Below, in pieces: positions 1 to 10,901 of a stretch of 64,000 nt of DNA. Source of the stretch: Cephalotrichum gorgonifer (taxonomy: Eukaryota; Ascomycota; Sordariomycetes; Microascales; Microascaceae); contig ONZQ02000013.1 of NCBI GenBank assembly GCA_900312665.1, positions 186,001 through 250,000 on the forward strand, written 5' to 3'. The translations under genes and the position numbers were made by a program. Position 1 is the stretch's first letter; each line of letters starts with the position of its first letter. The notes beneath the pieces were generated by a model. The model was not told where the DNA came from. It made no database searches and worked only from the letters and a program-made list of their open reading frames with translations.

Positions 1-697
1 GAGTCGTGAGACTTGACGGAGAGATGCCCAAAGGCTCTAGCCATGGAAGGTTGTCGAGACAGACTTTTTGATCTGCGCTTGGACCTAACCGAGGAATGCG
101 TCCCGGTAATATCAGGCTTGGTCGTCTTGCTGTCCTCCTTGCTTTGCCTCATCTCAAGAAGTAGCGACAGCGTCTTGGCATTCATATCGTAGATCTGCCC
201 GATCCAATCTCTAACAGAGTTTTGATTTCAGAATTTCAGCGGAAACAAGGGGGTGCCCTATCAAACTCGTACCTGTTAGAAAGCAGGAGAGACAACTGCA
301 ACATATGGGCTGCACGTCTTAACTTGGTTTCAAGGTGGTCGACCGAACTCTTCTTGAGAACGATCTTCGCACCAACCACCTTCCGTAGAAAACCGCTCCG
401 AGCCGAGTCGATCTCGTAGATCAGTTGTTGAACAAGGGACTCCAAGGCAGCGTGTGCACGGTAGTAATGATCGAGGCTGGAAAGCATATGAAAGCCGTCT
501 AGCTGAGGCCTGTCGTAACCTCGAGATTCCAAATTGGCGAGAATGCCCCAGTAAGCTTGGACTTCGTCCATAAGATCGCGGATTCTAGACGGGGCCTGAT
601 CGATCTCATCCCATAGGTATTTGGCTTTAATGATCAACCCCGCCGCCTGTCCTAGAAGTTGGGCAGATCCCGCGACGACACCAATTAGCTCGGTCAT
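1..697 (-). CDS. N-terminal part of a NACHT/STAND-type protein (3' end outside window)
   Basis: Partial gene on the minus strand; the first 211 codons are visible. Exons are 273-697 and 1-210 (continuing left), with a 62-bp intron 211-272 (GTACGA donor, TTAG acceptor) that joins the frame through an AGA codon. The start is the ATG at 697, because no upstream in-frame ATG exists and the protein begins MTELIGVVAGSAQLL, the usual opening of the helical N-terminal domain of fungal NACHT/STAND receptors and PigL_N-like proteins. Residues 1-140 are predicted helical, with a core of DEVQAYWGILANLES type. After residue 170 the chain turns Ser/Arg/Lys-rich, as in a linker. Such domains signal in fungal self/non-self recognition; the NTPase and repeat domains would lie beyond the edge. 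It could also be a stand-alone domain protein. Confidence 0.7.
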
Positions 698-1765
698 GGT
701 TGGTGAGTGAAGGTTGTCCTGAGGGTATAAGAACGCCAAAGTGATAAAGTAGAGCGTACAAGAAGGTATGGATTAATTCACACGGAGGCCTTAGAGTCAA
801 AACAGGGATGGATAATGGGTAGATCTTGAGGATACCGGGACTAGCGAGGCTTTTCAATCCATGCCAAGCGTTGACGCCCAACCCAATGTAGATTTTGAAA
901 CCTGATCGAGGCCGTAGATAGCACAGCCTTCCTAAGTAATTGATATGTGCAACTTTGTGACCCGAATCAGGTCAATTAGACGCTGTGTGGGTATACGTGG
1001 TCGCAGTCTGCAGGCCCAGAGCGCCGACTTGTCAGGGACCGTGTAATTGTCTCGATAGCAGCCTCCTGTAATAGGCTAGAATACAGGGCGCATCGCGAGA
1101 AACCTGGTCCAGGCCTAATGAGGCCTAAAGGGCAACCAACAAGGCGGCGAAGGATCAAGGCAGAGTGGCATGTTCAGGGTCACATCAGCCAATCACTCAT
1201 GTTCTCTCTCAGGCGTATTGCAAAGGGCAATAGTTGGATCTGTGCCCCAATTAGAAGTGGCCACTAACTACCACTGATGATGATGCGAAGTATACTCGAT
1301 GTAACATGACGTCGTACGAGCAAACCTTTACCCGTCATATATGTGTGGAGCAAATGCGGAAGGTATAATGACAAGATGTAGGTGACGGATCAATGGGTCT
1401 TCGCTTACACACCTATCAAAAAAGCTTACAACTTAGCGAGTCTCAGACTCACTCAAACTCATCAACTGGCTGCACCTTGCGTCCATTTCCTCCGTAACTC
1501 ATTAAGACCGAAGGTCCTTTTGCAGATAAGTCATCCTGCATTTCCTAGTGGACTAGGGAAGTACAGCCAGCTCTCAGTCGCCCTTCGTCCAGCCTGCGAA
1601 GCCCACGACGTATAATTCGGTATCTAGGACGAGAGAACAAATTGTGTCTTGTTATGTGATTCCTCAAGGTCGTCAACACAAAGTACACCTGTCACCAAAC
1701 AACTCTTCCCACCATGGCTTACTCTTTGCCACCTCGTCCACACAACAATTAGACACCCTTGTCCC
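698..1765. other. Intergenic, no gene recognised
   Basis: About 1.1 kb between two minus-strand genes. I see only short open frames without codon bias, no tRNA and no repeat. It must contain the promoter of the STAND-type gene and the 3' untranslated region of the small unknown gene. Confidence 0.5.
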
Positions 1766-2269
1766 TCACAAGTCAATCTGGCTGCCCGGGCGAGCCACGT
1801 TAACACGCCAATGATGCTTATTCACAGGATCCTTCTGGTACAGGTTCACCTCGAAGAACTTGTTGTGCACCCCACAGCGGTAATTCTTGTAGCTGCCCCG
1901 AGGTATCCATCAGCACATGCCCAACGCAAGGCTTTCATGCTCAAGGGAGGGAAAGATGGCTTACGAATTCAGCTTCTGAAAGTTGGCACGGATCAGATCG
2001 TCTTCGGTAACCTCGATGAAGTCGCTTGTTCCCTTGACGGAAGCAAAGTATCTCTTGCTCTCGAGGGGGCCGTAGTTGACCTGTCGGACAAGCTGGACAA
2101 TGTATGGGGTGCCGAGAGCTTCGAGATCGGTCTCCTGGCCGCCACCGTCTTTGGTAGCACAGGCCTTGGGGAATTGGGCCCAGTCCATGAAAGCTGTGAA
2201 CTTGGCCTGGTGTTGAAGGTACTGGGGGCGATATGCTTCAGTTGAAGCACAGCACAGGAGTGAAGACAT
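1766..2269 (-). CDS. Small unknown protein, 143 aa, two exons
   Basis: Exons 1965-2269 and 1766-1892 with a 72-bp intron (donor GTAAGC, acceptor GGGCAG, a GCTGAT branch-like site). Phase 2 is preserved through a TCC codon. The ATG at 2269 sits in a good context (AACAATG). Codons are strongly C-ending, which marks a real gene, and the second exon reads cleanly to TGA at 1766. No signal peptide or transmembrane segment is visible. The protein is soluble with several aromatic and charged stretches (YIVQLVRQVNYGPL near residue 57, FFEVNLYQKDPVNKHHW near the C-terminus) and few cysteines. I do not recognise the family. Without the intron the frame would stop after 102 residues, so the short single-exon reading is probably wrong. 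Confidence 0.6.
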
Positions 2270-2972
2270 TGTTACTCGTGTTGACTAGAAGTCGTAAATA
2301 CTTGTACTTGTTGGAGATGGTCCTTGCAGTCGGTATTTGAGAAAGGAAATCAGCGGTAGTGTCATCGCCTGGGATATCTCCGTCTCCTTATACTTTTTCA
2401 CCAAGGCTGGATTTATTTTTTCTCATGGCATGTCTTTCTCAACATCCAATATGTACTGCATTCATTGTCTCTGCGAAACTGCCCCTTGCTGACGAGTCAT
2501 CTGCATTTGTGGCTGCAGATTTTGAGGCCTACCACACTGTAATTGGTTCTTCGGAACATGATGGTGCATAATTTGAGGCCTACCATTCCTCCAAGCCATG
2601 TAATTGGGCAACTGACCGATGGAGGCCGGATGATGAGTAGACGCTTACAAGAGCAGTGAGTGTCATGAGGAGTGGATGGCCGCTCACTGGAGCTCAGACG
2701 GGCGGAGATGGGTAAAACGAAAATAAGACTATAAAACTGCGCTGTCCCCAGCCATATCCTGCCCTTCCTCCTCTTCCTTTTCTCCCCACGGGCAGCCCTG
2801 GTGCTGGTACCGACCACTCTTTTCCCCCCCCAACAAACTTGCCCCAGTGTGCTTTATCCTTCGTTTCTTTCCCCCCTTTTCCCCAGCAAAAGTCGGTCGT
2901 CAATCGTTCTCTTCCTCTTGCTCGTACTCCTTTCCCCAGGCCAGTTCACAACCCACTCTAGTTTTGTTCTAG
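2270..2972. other. Intergenic with pyrimidine-rich promoter tract
   Basis: Upstream of the C2H2 gene, positions about 2750-2960 are markedly C/T-rich (runs of CTTCCTCTT, TTTCCCCC), as is common just upstream of fungal gene starts. A short first exon with the ATG of the C2H2 gene is probably hidden here, but I could not fix it. Confidence 0.45.
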
Positions 2973-3658
2973 AGGGTCACTTTTATTTCCACACAGGACA
3001 CTTCAGGACCGACCGGACCAGAAGAACACTTACACGAACACTCTTACGAATTCATAAGTCCCGAATGGGTCCAAGTAGGGAGTACTACAGGTCCTCTCCC
3101 ACAATATGATTGGGGTATTACCACAGCCAATGCGGAGCCTGCTGGACAGGATGCGCGAGATGAGGATGGAGCAGGAGCGTCGACTTATTTACATCACGAT
3201 TCACCACAAGAGAGTAGCGAGACACTTCTCCAAGATCCGGCGGAGACTGGCCCTGGCGGCCTTACATGTACCGAATGTGCCGAGATATTCCGAACTCCTG
3301 GCGAACTTACGTGCGTATACCTTACTTCTAATCCCCCTTTTCCTTTCCCATTCTTGCCCTCTCATTCAGTTGGTCTGTTCCAACCCTGATTCGAATGGAT
3401 TTGTCCAGGCGCCACATGAAAAGGCACGAGCGTCCCTTCAAGTGCACGGCGGATACATGCGACTGGTCCTTCGAGTACAGTAAGGACCTTAGGCGCCACA
3501 TTAAGGACATGCACACGGACGAGCCTAGTAGATACTACTGTGGCTTCCCTGGATGTCAAACCAAGTGTGCCAGGGAGGGAACAACCCGGAAAGACAATTT
3601 TAGGAGGCATATTCGGGACCGACATGGAGGCCGGGGTGGCGAAGCGTACGTACTTTAG
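2973..3658 (+). CDS. C2H2 zinc-finger protein (start not resolved)
   Basis: Two exons are visible: up to 3310 and 3409-3658, joined across a 98-bp intron (GTGCGT donor, TTGTCCAG acceptor) that splits the first zinc finger. After joining there are three C2H2 fingers: CTECAEIF..H-x3-H, CTADTC..H-x4-H and CGFPGC..H-x4-H. The second and third have the C-x4-C spacing common in fungal nuclear factors. The roughly 80 residues before the fingers are acidic and rich in Gly, Ser and Asp. The frame is closed upstream by TAG at 2970-2972 and holds no ATG before the fingers, so an upstream exon must supply the start; an acceptor at 2996 (ACACAG) is the best candidate. Likely a nucleic-acid-binding regulator. 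A weak alternative 3' splice could replace the last residues. Confidence 0.55.
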
Positions 3659-4133
3659 CTGACGACACTTTAATGAGAAGTATCCTCGTTGCTCGCAACC
3701 TCGATGTCTATATGGTTGGAGATGGCGAGACAAGCTACTGAACCATGGGTTTGCGGCTTGATTTGTTTTACCACTTCATGTCGTATTATCCAAGGCCTTC
3801 GAATTTCACTCCGTAGCTCGGATTGTAAAATGGCCGTAACTTACGTGTAATATCCTTATCGTCCGTCTCCCCAACAGACAGCCCGCCATCATTGGAAGGG
3901 AAGGTCTCATTACAGTAGGCGAATACTACCAACGCATTTCGCCAAACTCCAAGACCTAATTCCTTAATCCCGCTGCTAGGACCTACATATTTGCCACACA
4001 CCTCAGTATAGCCATGTATACACCAATAAAGACTACCAATTTTATCAGTATTAAGTTACAAAGGTTAAAAGGTTAGAGGTAAAAAGGAAAATAGGTCCAG
4101 GTTAGGGTCCGAAACACCCCAATACCGAATGAA
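3659..4133. other. Intergenic between convergent genes
   Basis: AT-richer spacer between the convergent C2H2 and hydrolase genes. A 71-codon open stretch on the minus strand (3786-4001) has no ATG and no recognisable similarity. Nothing else seen. Confidence 0.45.
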
Positions 4134-6135
4134 CTACTTCTGCTTCCGCTTACACTTCTTGGGACCATCCGGGATCTCGGGCACATCTCTATTGTCCAGG
4201 CCCAGAGTGACACGCCAGAACCGCGCGGTAACCTCTTCAACAGCGCCATCCTCGTCAACGGAGAACACAAAGTCCTCAATGGTGTTCATCCCGTAAGTGA
4301 TGCGCTCGAACTGGAAGAACGCCATGCAAGAGGCATCGGGGATAAACGACAGCTGCTTTTCCACCGCTATCGATTCCTCGATAGGTCCGACGTTAAAGAG
4401 GGCCCGGAATCCCACCTCGCCATCTGCTTGGAGGCCGGAAGGGTAGAGACGGGGCGTAACTTCAATCTTAACCGAGGGATCAGTTGGGACCTCGGCGCCG
4501 GCATAGAGTAGATAATTCTCAATGACGTTTACGCCGCGCATGACGAGGTCCGTTACTAGGAGGCCGGGGCCGCCGTCAACGTTGAGGGTGATGGTCGAGT
4601 TGCTCTCCTCGTCCGCGTATGTTCCCACGAGCTTTTGCCTCGCCTGCTCCTTGCTGGCAGCGTCCAGCGCGGGGATTAAGATCTCCGATACCATCCCCGC
4701 GCCGAGGTTAACAGTGGTAGGACTACCGTCGGGGCCACCCATCAATAGCGCAAACGTGACGTCAAAGTCAGGGATGACCACGAACATGGAGACGTAATCG
4801 GTGATGCTTCCAGACTTTGTGTAGAGGTCGATGACACGGCCGTCGGTGGTGAGCTTGTGCGTACGGATGATCTCCCAAGGGCCGCCGATGGACTGGCCGA
4901 GGGCCGAGGTGTGCTCGGTCGGCTTTATCCACTTTCGGGTCTCCACGGGGCTGAGGATCTTGTGTTCTAGGATGGCCTTTCCTAGGTTCGTAAGGTCTTC
5001 GGTGCTGGAGTAAAAGCCGCCGCCACTGCCATTCTCTATCAGCACACCATTCCCACAGACAGGTTTCGGGAACGGGCAGGTGAGACTTACGGCGCAAGGA
5101 AGCCTAGATCCCCGTCCCACCAGACACTACTTGTCGGGATGAAGCCAGTTCCGTCCTCAGGCCTCTTCCCTGATGTGCTCCTCGGCATGCCTGCAACATC
5201 GAAGATGTTCTCCTGGACGAGCGACTCGAACGTCTTGCCGGTGGCAGCTTCGAGAACCCAACTGAGGACGGAGTACGCGGGATTAGTGTACATGGGCGTC
5301 GTGAAGGGCGCGAACGCGGGCCGATGTTTCCCGAAGATAGCGAAGAAATCTGGAGACGGAGGACGTCAGTTCCTGAGCGATATAGAAACAGTGCTGGCTT
5401 CATTGGAATGGGTGGCTCTTACCCTCTCTGGTGCAGGGTGCGATGCCCTGAAGGCCGGAGCACCCAGGGATCTCGGATTTATCGACGGGGGGAAGGCCGA
5501 TTGCGGCCGCGTTCTCCGCAGTGAGGAAGTTTGACAGGTCGATGGCGACTGAACATATCTGTTAATCGCGATAACCCATACACGGATCACACACGCAACC
5601 GCTTACTCTCAGAGCCGAAGCCGCTCATGTGGTTCGCCAAGCTTCCGACCGTTATATCATCCCATGCGATGGTGGTAAGCTCATTGACTACCTCCTGCTG
5701 GTCCTGCAACTCCTTGAGCTCAGGGAGGTACTTCGTGACTGGGTCGTCCAAGTTGATCTCGGCAATCAGCGGAAGGAGAGAGGAGAAGATCTTGGAGACG
5801 CTCGCAACGCGGTATATGGTCTGCGCGTTGACCTCGGCGACACTCCGGTTGTTTGAGACTGAGGGCGTGTGGTGGAGGTCGAGTAGCGGGGCGTCTTCAT
5901 GGATGGATTTGACCGTGAGGGAGACGGCCGTGCCCTCAAAGTCTGCAGTTAGCTCCGCGAACCAGTCCTTGGCCAGGTCGATCGCCGCGGCCACGCTTGG
6001 ACTTGAGCTGGGAGAGAGGGGCGCGGGGAGGACGGGGCCGAGGGGAGGGCACGGGTACTTCCTCTTTGCCTCCGCGGGGGCGACCATGGCGAGCAGCTGG
6101 AGAGCCAGCGCGGCCAGGGAGAGAAGCTGTGGCAT
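4134..6135 (-). CDS. Secreted beta-lactamase-fold serine hydrolase
   Basis: Four exons, 5607-6135, 5423-5548, 5091-5349 and 4134-5025, give a 601-aa protein; all three introns (58, 73, 65 bp) have GT-AG ends and phases agree. A signal peptide covers about residues 1-23 (hydrophobic LLSLAALALQLLAMV, then AEA). The class C beta-lactamase/DD-peptidase fold is shown by the SxxK motif S112-V-S-K115 in YRVASVSKIF and by a Y239-T-N241 motif followed by AYSVLSWVLEAATG. Ser112 should be the nucleophile and Lys115 the base. The C-terminal part resembles the all-beta lobe of fungal beta-lactamase-like proteins and ends in a Lys/Arg-rich tail. The family acts on amides and esters, and the substrate cannot be read from sequence; antibiotic resistance is not implied. 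The start is the ATG at 6135, 128 bp below a TATA box. Confidence 0.88.
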
Positions 6136-6942
6136 TGTGAAATGTACAAACGACAACAGGAGACTAAATGAAGGAACGAACGAACTCAGTAGAGGATAGA
6201 GAGGCTAAAGGCTGGGCGATGAACCTGTATTGATTTTCTAAATCCCGACGAAGAACTACAGACTTTATATCTCGAATCAATTGATTACTTGGGCAAGGCC
6301 CATCCCGCCGTCAACAGGGCTGAGTGGAGGAACCGAAGGATTGGGTCTAGTCTCGCGTCTTCTATGGAGTAAAAGTCCGAGGCGTGAGCTTGGCCGAGTA
6401 GACGAACAGAAGGATCGGACGCGACCTCGCAGACTCCTCAGATCTGATAGGGCGAGAGTCCGAGGCTCACACTAACAGCATGTCGGGAAATTAAGGTTAA
6501 AGACGCGGATCGTGGCGGAGACCCTTGTTCTGCTATGGTGGCCGTGTTCAATGTGATAGATGGCCTAAGCAACGCCTTGCCAGAGTCCGACGGGGCCAAT
6601 CACGACAAGCCATCGCGGTCGTATGCTCCGTTTTCGACCCATGTTCGTCTTCCTTGCACAAGACCTTGCGCCCCTTTCTCCTACGCGGCTAGTCGCTTGC
6701 TTGCGAGAGGGATGGGGTTACGTCAGCGCACCCGGTTTTTGCGGAATTCCACGCGGGCGGGGCTCGTGCTCTCGTTTACAAAGGCGCAGAAGAGAATGAG
6801 GAAAAGAAAATCGGGTCCCATATCGTCCATGCAGGACTCTCCATGGTCCCCTTGCGTGGAAGAGGTACCGTGGCTTACTAATCGTCAAACCGGGCGAGCA
6901 ATGGTTGGCTACTTGTCTAATTTTAAAGCATAGACATCCCAC
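6136..6942. other. Intergenic, promoter of hydrolase gene
   Basis: Holds the TATA box of the minus-strand hydrolase at about 6265; otherwise only short frames without coding character before the tRNA-Gln gene. Confidence 0.5.
6263..6270 (-). promoter_or_regulatory. TATA box of beta-lactamase-like gene
   Basis: ATATAAAG on the minus strand, 128 bp upstream of the ATG at 6135, leaving a plausible leader of about 100 nt. Confidence 0.5.
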
Positions 6943-7027
6943 GGTCCAATAGTCTAGGTGGTTAGGACGTGGGATTCTGATAATACAGGATCTTCCCGAA
7001 ACCTCGGTTCGAATCCGGGTTGGACCT
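6943..7027 (+). tRNA. tRNA-Gln (CTG) with 12-nt intron
   Basis: Cloverleaf: acceptor stem GGTCCAA/TTGGACC with discriminator T at 7027. The anticodon stem TGGGA/TCCCG contains one U-G pair. The T arm is CTCGG-TTCGAAT-CCGGG. The 19-nt region between the anticodon stem halves reads as the 7-nt loop TTCTGA..T interrupted by a 12-nt intron (6981-6992) at the canonical site one base 3' of the anticodon CTG (6977-6979). Decodes CAG. Confidence 0.88.
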
Positions 7028-8819
7028 TCAAATTCTTTTTTGGTCGTCATCTTGCCATTAACGCTACTGGCCTATCAAGAACTCAATAGGCACTACTCGT
7101 TCATCCGGTAATATGCTGCTAGCACCTGTGTAGAACTATGTTATTCGGTCATTTGAAGAATACTGGTTCTTTTTTTTTTACGCAGTCGCGTCTGCATTCT
7201 CCAGGGGCGAGCAGCAGTGGGCTCAGGTGTCATAGACGGATCTGTGTCAATTTACGTAGCAGGTGCTCAGCTAATTCATCACTTCCGCTGTTTGCTAACT
7301 GTGGATGGATAAGGTGGAGGGACGCCGGCTGCCATCGGTCGAATCGTGGCAAACCTGAGACTCGCCCCAGGGATTCGATCGCAAGTAGAAAACCATCCCG
7401 AAAGCACCCACTGCAAAAACATGCCTGATGAAAATACTAGCTCCTTACTTCGTCCACAGGCGCATCTACTACCTGGCCCTTCAACTCTCGGCCCAGGGAC
7501 GAGGATATGCCCGACCTATTCTAATGAGCTTCTCGCGAGTGATAACCGCCAAATGTAAATCTAAAGTTATGAGATGAGTACTCTAGTAACGGGGACGAGA
7601 GGACACAATGTACGTGGGGGTAGAAAAGATTGGATATGTGAACACCTCAGAGACCTTTACCCCTTGTAGGAGTGGGCGAAGGACCCGGGGAACACTTGCC
7701 ATCAAGAGGAAGGTGGTAAGCCATCTGGACGAATCAAGTGGCCACCTCCTGACCGAGACAGCGCAGCAGTTCCAGGAAGTATAAAGGTTACTTATCATTA
7801 TCTACTCCCAGAGAGGTGCGGTAGCACTGCCACGTTCCAGTGCCAAGTTTCATGATTCGTACGGGAGGGCCATCCATTCATCATCACTCGGCAGTCGCGC
7901 CTATAAATCACGATCGAACGAAGGGATCGACCCCCCACAGTTTCGGAGATAGGCCTCTTTGGAATGTTACCAATGAAAATGCTGGTCGTAAAAGGACACC
8001 CAAATATAGCTTGGCTTCGATGGGATCGGCACGGGGAGCCTCGCTGGCCCGCACCCGCATATAGGTACTTTCCTTTTTCAGGTTATCGCCGAAAAGAGGC
8101 AGCCCAGTGTTTAGCTCCGCACCTTATTCTTTCAGCTCGATCGATTAAGGGCCACGATCGCCAACGCTGCCCCCCTGCTGCCGATAGGCGCTTGGTGTCC
8201 ACCGGCTTGCAACCTCGCGATGGCAATCGGAGAAATGAAATCGCCGCGCTGACTGTAGAGCCCAGTGCGCTTCTCGAAGATAATGCCAGAGGAGGGGAGT
8301 CTTGTCTGGGATCCCATGTCGTTACCACCTATAATAGGGCTCTAGAACTCTCGTGGGCGTAGAGATGGTCTTGATCATCGTTCCACAAATAGATATCTAT
8401 CTCCCGTTTTGGCAGTTTTGGAGGGCGTTCTCAATATCGTCGGCTGCGTCCTGCCATATACTACCTACTCGATACCACACTAAGGTGGGGCGGGATGCGG
8501 ATAGCTTCATAAGCTTGATAGTAAGACAGGCCCATGTTGCAAGCGTGAACCGGGCTTTCAAGCCCGACCCGCAGCAATCTGGAAATAACAACCAAGCGGA
8601 TCTAGAGTTGGCCTCTTCACCTTGTGTAAGTATGGCTACTATGATGGAGGAAAGATAGGGGTCGGCGCGACTATATAAACCCCAAGGCTCTCTCTCTTCA
8701 CATCCTCTCTTCCAAGTTCATCAACCACACTCGAACCATCCAGGCAAACCAAAGTCCGATCCCTTCAAGACCTTAGGCTCCTATCCATTATCCACATAAC
8801 CAGCCCAGACTTCGTCACC
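7028..8819. other. Intergenic, no gene recognised
   Basis: A 1.8-kb stretch. Overlapping short frames on both strands around 7.9-8.6 kb lack codon bias. The right end carries the TATA box and a CT-rich leader of the small secreted gene. Confidence 0.45.
8671..8679 (+). promoter_or_regulatory. TATA box of small secreted peptide gene
   Basis: CTATATAAA lies 149 bp upstream of the ATG at 8820. It is followed by a CT-rich stretch (CTCTCTCTTCACATCC), a typical fungal transcription start region. Confidence 0.55.
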
Positions 8820-9489
8820 ATGAAGCTCTACTTCTTCACCATCCTCGCCGCCCTGACGGCCTTTGTCTATGCTGCTGCCATAGAGTCCGACCCGGACTAC
8901 CAGGCGATCGCCAGGCGCGTTGAGGACGGCGACGTCGTCGCCACCGCCCTCCCGGACGGTCGTCGCCGCGTCTCGTTCTACGAAGAGGGCATCTACCAAG
9001 GTTACATCATCGAGTCTGCGGACGGAGGTTAGTTCACGCACACCATTACCCCACCCACCACTCTTCTCCCCTGAAAGAGCTTCATCACTAACAACGCGAG
9101 AACAACAGCCGTCCAGGCCTTCGACGCCTACGACGTTGAGATCGCCCTGGATGACGCCGAGGGCGATGAGGGCAACCTTGAGAAGCGCGGAAAGCTTGCC
9201 ATCATCAAGAAGTTCGGAAAGCTACTCAAGAAGTGGGGAAAGAAGGCCTGGGACTTTATCTACTGCGTCGGCTTCAACTCCATGCTCAAGTGCGGTGATG
9301 AGGTGAGTCTCCACCCGCCCCACACCTCTCCCCTGGGCGGTGCTGTTATTAGTGGGACTTTAGGATTGCTAACGTGGTAATCCGCAGTACCTCGAGTGCT
9401 CTAAGCAGGGCATCCCACCGTGGTCGGTCCGGTGCATCGAGGGCCACGCCTGCGTTGGCGGTCGTGCCAAGGACTGTATCAGGAAGTAA
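8820..9489 (+). CDS. Secreted Kex2-type precursor of a cationic amphipathic, six-cysteine peptide
   Basis: Exons 8820-9027, 9109-9302 and 9388-9489 (introns 81 and 85 bp; GTTAGT and GTGAGT donors) give 167 aa. Residues 1-19 are a clear signal peptide. Residues 20-94 are an acidic pro-region rich in Asp and Glu. A Lys95-Arg96 site preceded by Leu-Glu is a textbook Kex2 cleavage site. The predicted mature part (97-167, 71 residues) starts with a helix-prone segment containing eight lysines among its first 19 residues, alternating with Ile, Leu, Phe and Trp, so one face would be cationic and the other hydrophobic. It then has six cysteines (122, 131, 138, 150, 156, 164), enough for three disulfides. 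An acidic pro-region neutralising a cationic product is typical of membrane-active peptides. I recognise no named family. Secretion and cleavage are strong inferences; antimicrobial, effector or toxic activity is a guess. Confidence 0.82.
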
Positions 9490-10901
9490 GGTGGTTTGAC
9501 CCATCTTGCAGACGGTGGGGAGGGGCCTAGTGCTGTTTCTTGCTATTTCTAAGAATCTGCAAGGGCGAGGCTAGGGGCATTGAAGGGTTCTTGGTTTGTG
9601 GTCTGGTCAGTCCGATGGCAGTTGGAAATCTCGACTTCACTTCTCGGCTTTACTTTCTTAGTGCGATTTTACAAATGGTATCGACCGCTGTTATATAAAA
9701 TTCACGCCTTATTGTTGGGATATGTCGAGTATCTTCTATAGATGGCGGTTTGAAGTTAAGCGGTAGAGGAGAGATAGGGGAGAAGTCCAAAAGTCACAGG
9801 CAAACATTTGTGTTGCAATCGGAGGAAGGATGAGCCGCGCGACTTGGTTGCTTGTATAACCTTTACAGGTAAAATGGGCACCTGGCATAGCTCCAAGGTG
9901 AAAGGACTTGGACCACTGAGGTTGCTACAACCAACCCCATGATCGTAAACGAATATCGTGGTCAGCAAGTCCATGATCGTAAAAGAATATCGTGGTCGGC
10001 AAGTCCATGATTGTAAAAGAATATCGTGTCAGCAAGTCCATGATCGTAAAGGAATATCGTGGTCAGCAAGTGACAAACTTATCAGTTCGACTCTCGACAG
10101 CTGCCCTCTTTAACCCTCTCACTCCTTTTGCCCACGTGCGGCCCACCACACGGCCCGAACACCACCAGCCACAGTGAAGTCCGGTCTTGGATTGGCCAAC
10201 GCCCATTGGGCGTAGTGGAGCATGAAACTAACCACAGCAGGTCCAAACCACATTTACCAGCTTCCTAAAATGGAAAACCACATGGAGATCAGCTATTATT
10301 AGTGAGTCCCTTTGGACCAGCTTCGACCCCTCAAATTTACGGTGAGAGCTCGTATTTCTTGACTTGGGGTTGCACCCTGAGGAGGGGGAAAGAGGAGGTC
10401 ATTGTGGCGCTTGCCGCTGGGCGCCGAAATGCTGCTCGAATCTCACGCTCTGTTTGGTGGGCGCAACAATTGCTTCCGCACATGTGATGGGCGAATAAGT
10501 GGTCAAGTGTCGCAAACAGCCAGCCACTCCTAATTACACGTGCACCTAGCCGATGATAGGTGGCCAATGACCGCTGTGTCTCGCCATGTTTCTTAATACC
10601 CCCTTTAAGCTTGTTCAGACTGCGACCAATGTCTTTGGTTCATTTGGTCAGGCCCCCTTTGTTCGGTGCAGAATGAAGGAATGTATTGATCTGCCGCAAA
10701 TTTAAACGTCTCATTGACTCCACACGGGACATCTTCAGGGGGTATCATCTATAGAAGCATGGGACATAAAGGGGATTGAAGATCCTCGTGCGGGGAGAGG
10801 GAGTGAGGTGTTCATATGCTGGCCGTAACCCTTTCCCCTTCCAAAGAAACGGAAGACAAAGGCAGGAGAGTAAAAAAGAAAAGAAAAAAAAATCGGCCAC
10901 G
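9490..10901. other. Intergenic with a tandem repeat
   Basis: Lies between the small secreted gene and the NLP gene. Besides the repeat at 9937-10071 I see no gene. The last 100 bp before the NLP start are purine-rich (AAAGAAAAGAAAAAAA). Confidence 0.5.
9937..10071 (+). repeat. Tandem repeat, four copies of a 34-bp unit
   Basis: Copies start at 9937, 9971, 10005 and 10038. The unit begins CCATGATCGTAAA and ends GGTCAGCAAGT. Copy 3 lacks one base (33 bp), and copies differ at one to three positions. The array directly precedes non-repetitive intergenic DNA, and no element termini are visible. Confidence 0.9.

Noticed and set aside
1649..2245. 198-codon plus-strand frame
   Set aside because: Antisense shadow of the two-exon minus-strand gene, whose codon bias and intron are convincing.
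3646..3721. Extra 3' intron in the C2H2 gene at 2973-3658
   Set aside because: A GTACGT donor exists, but the only acceptors giving a normal length are poor (TTGGAG); the simple stop at 3658 was kept.
3786..4001. 71-codon minus-strand frame
   Set aside because: Begins at GTG, has no ATG and no domain; could be a decayed exon but there is no support.
9937..10071. Tandem array considered as a CRISPR
   Set aside because: Units are contiguous without spacers and the genome is fungal.
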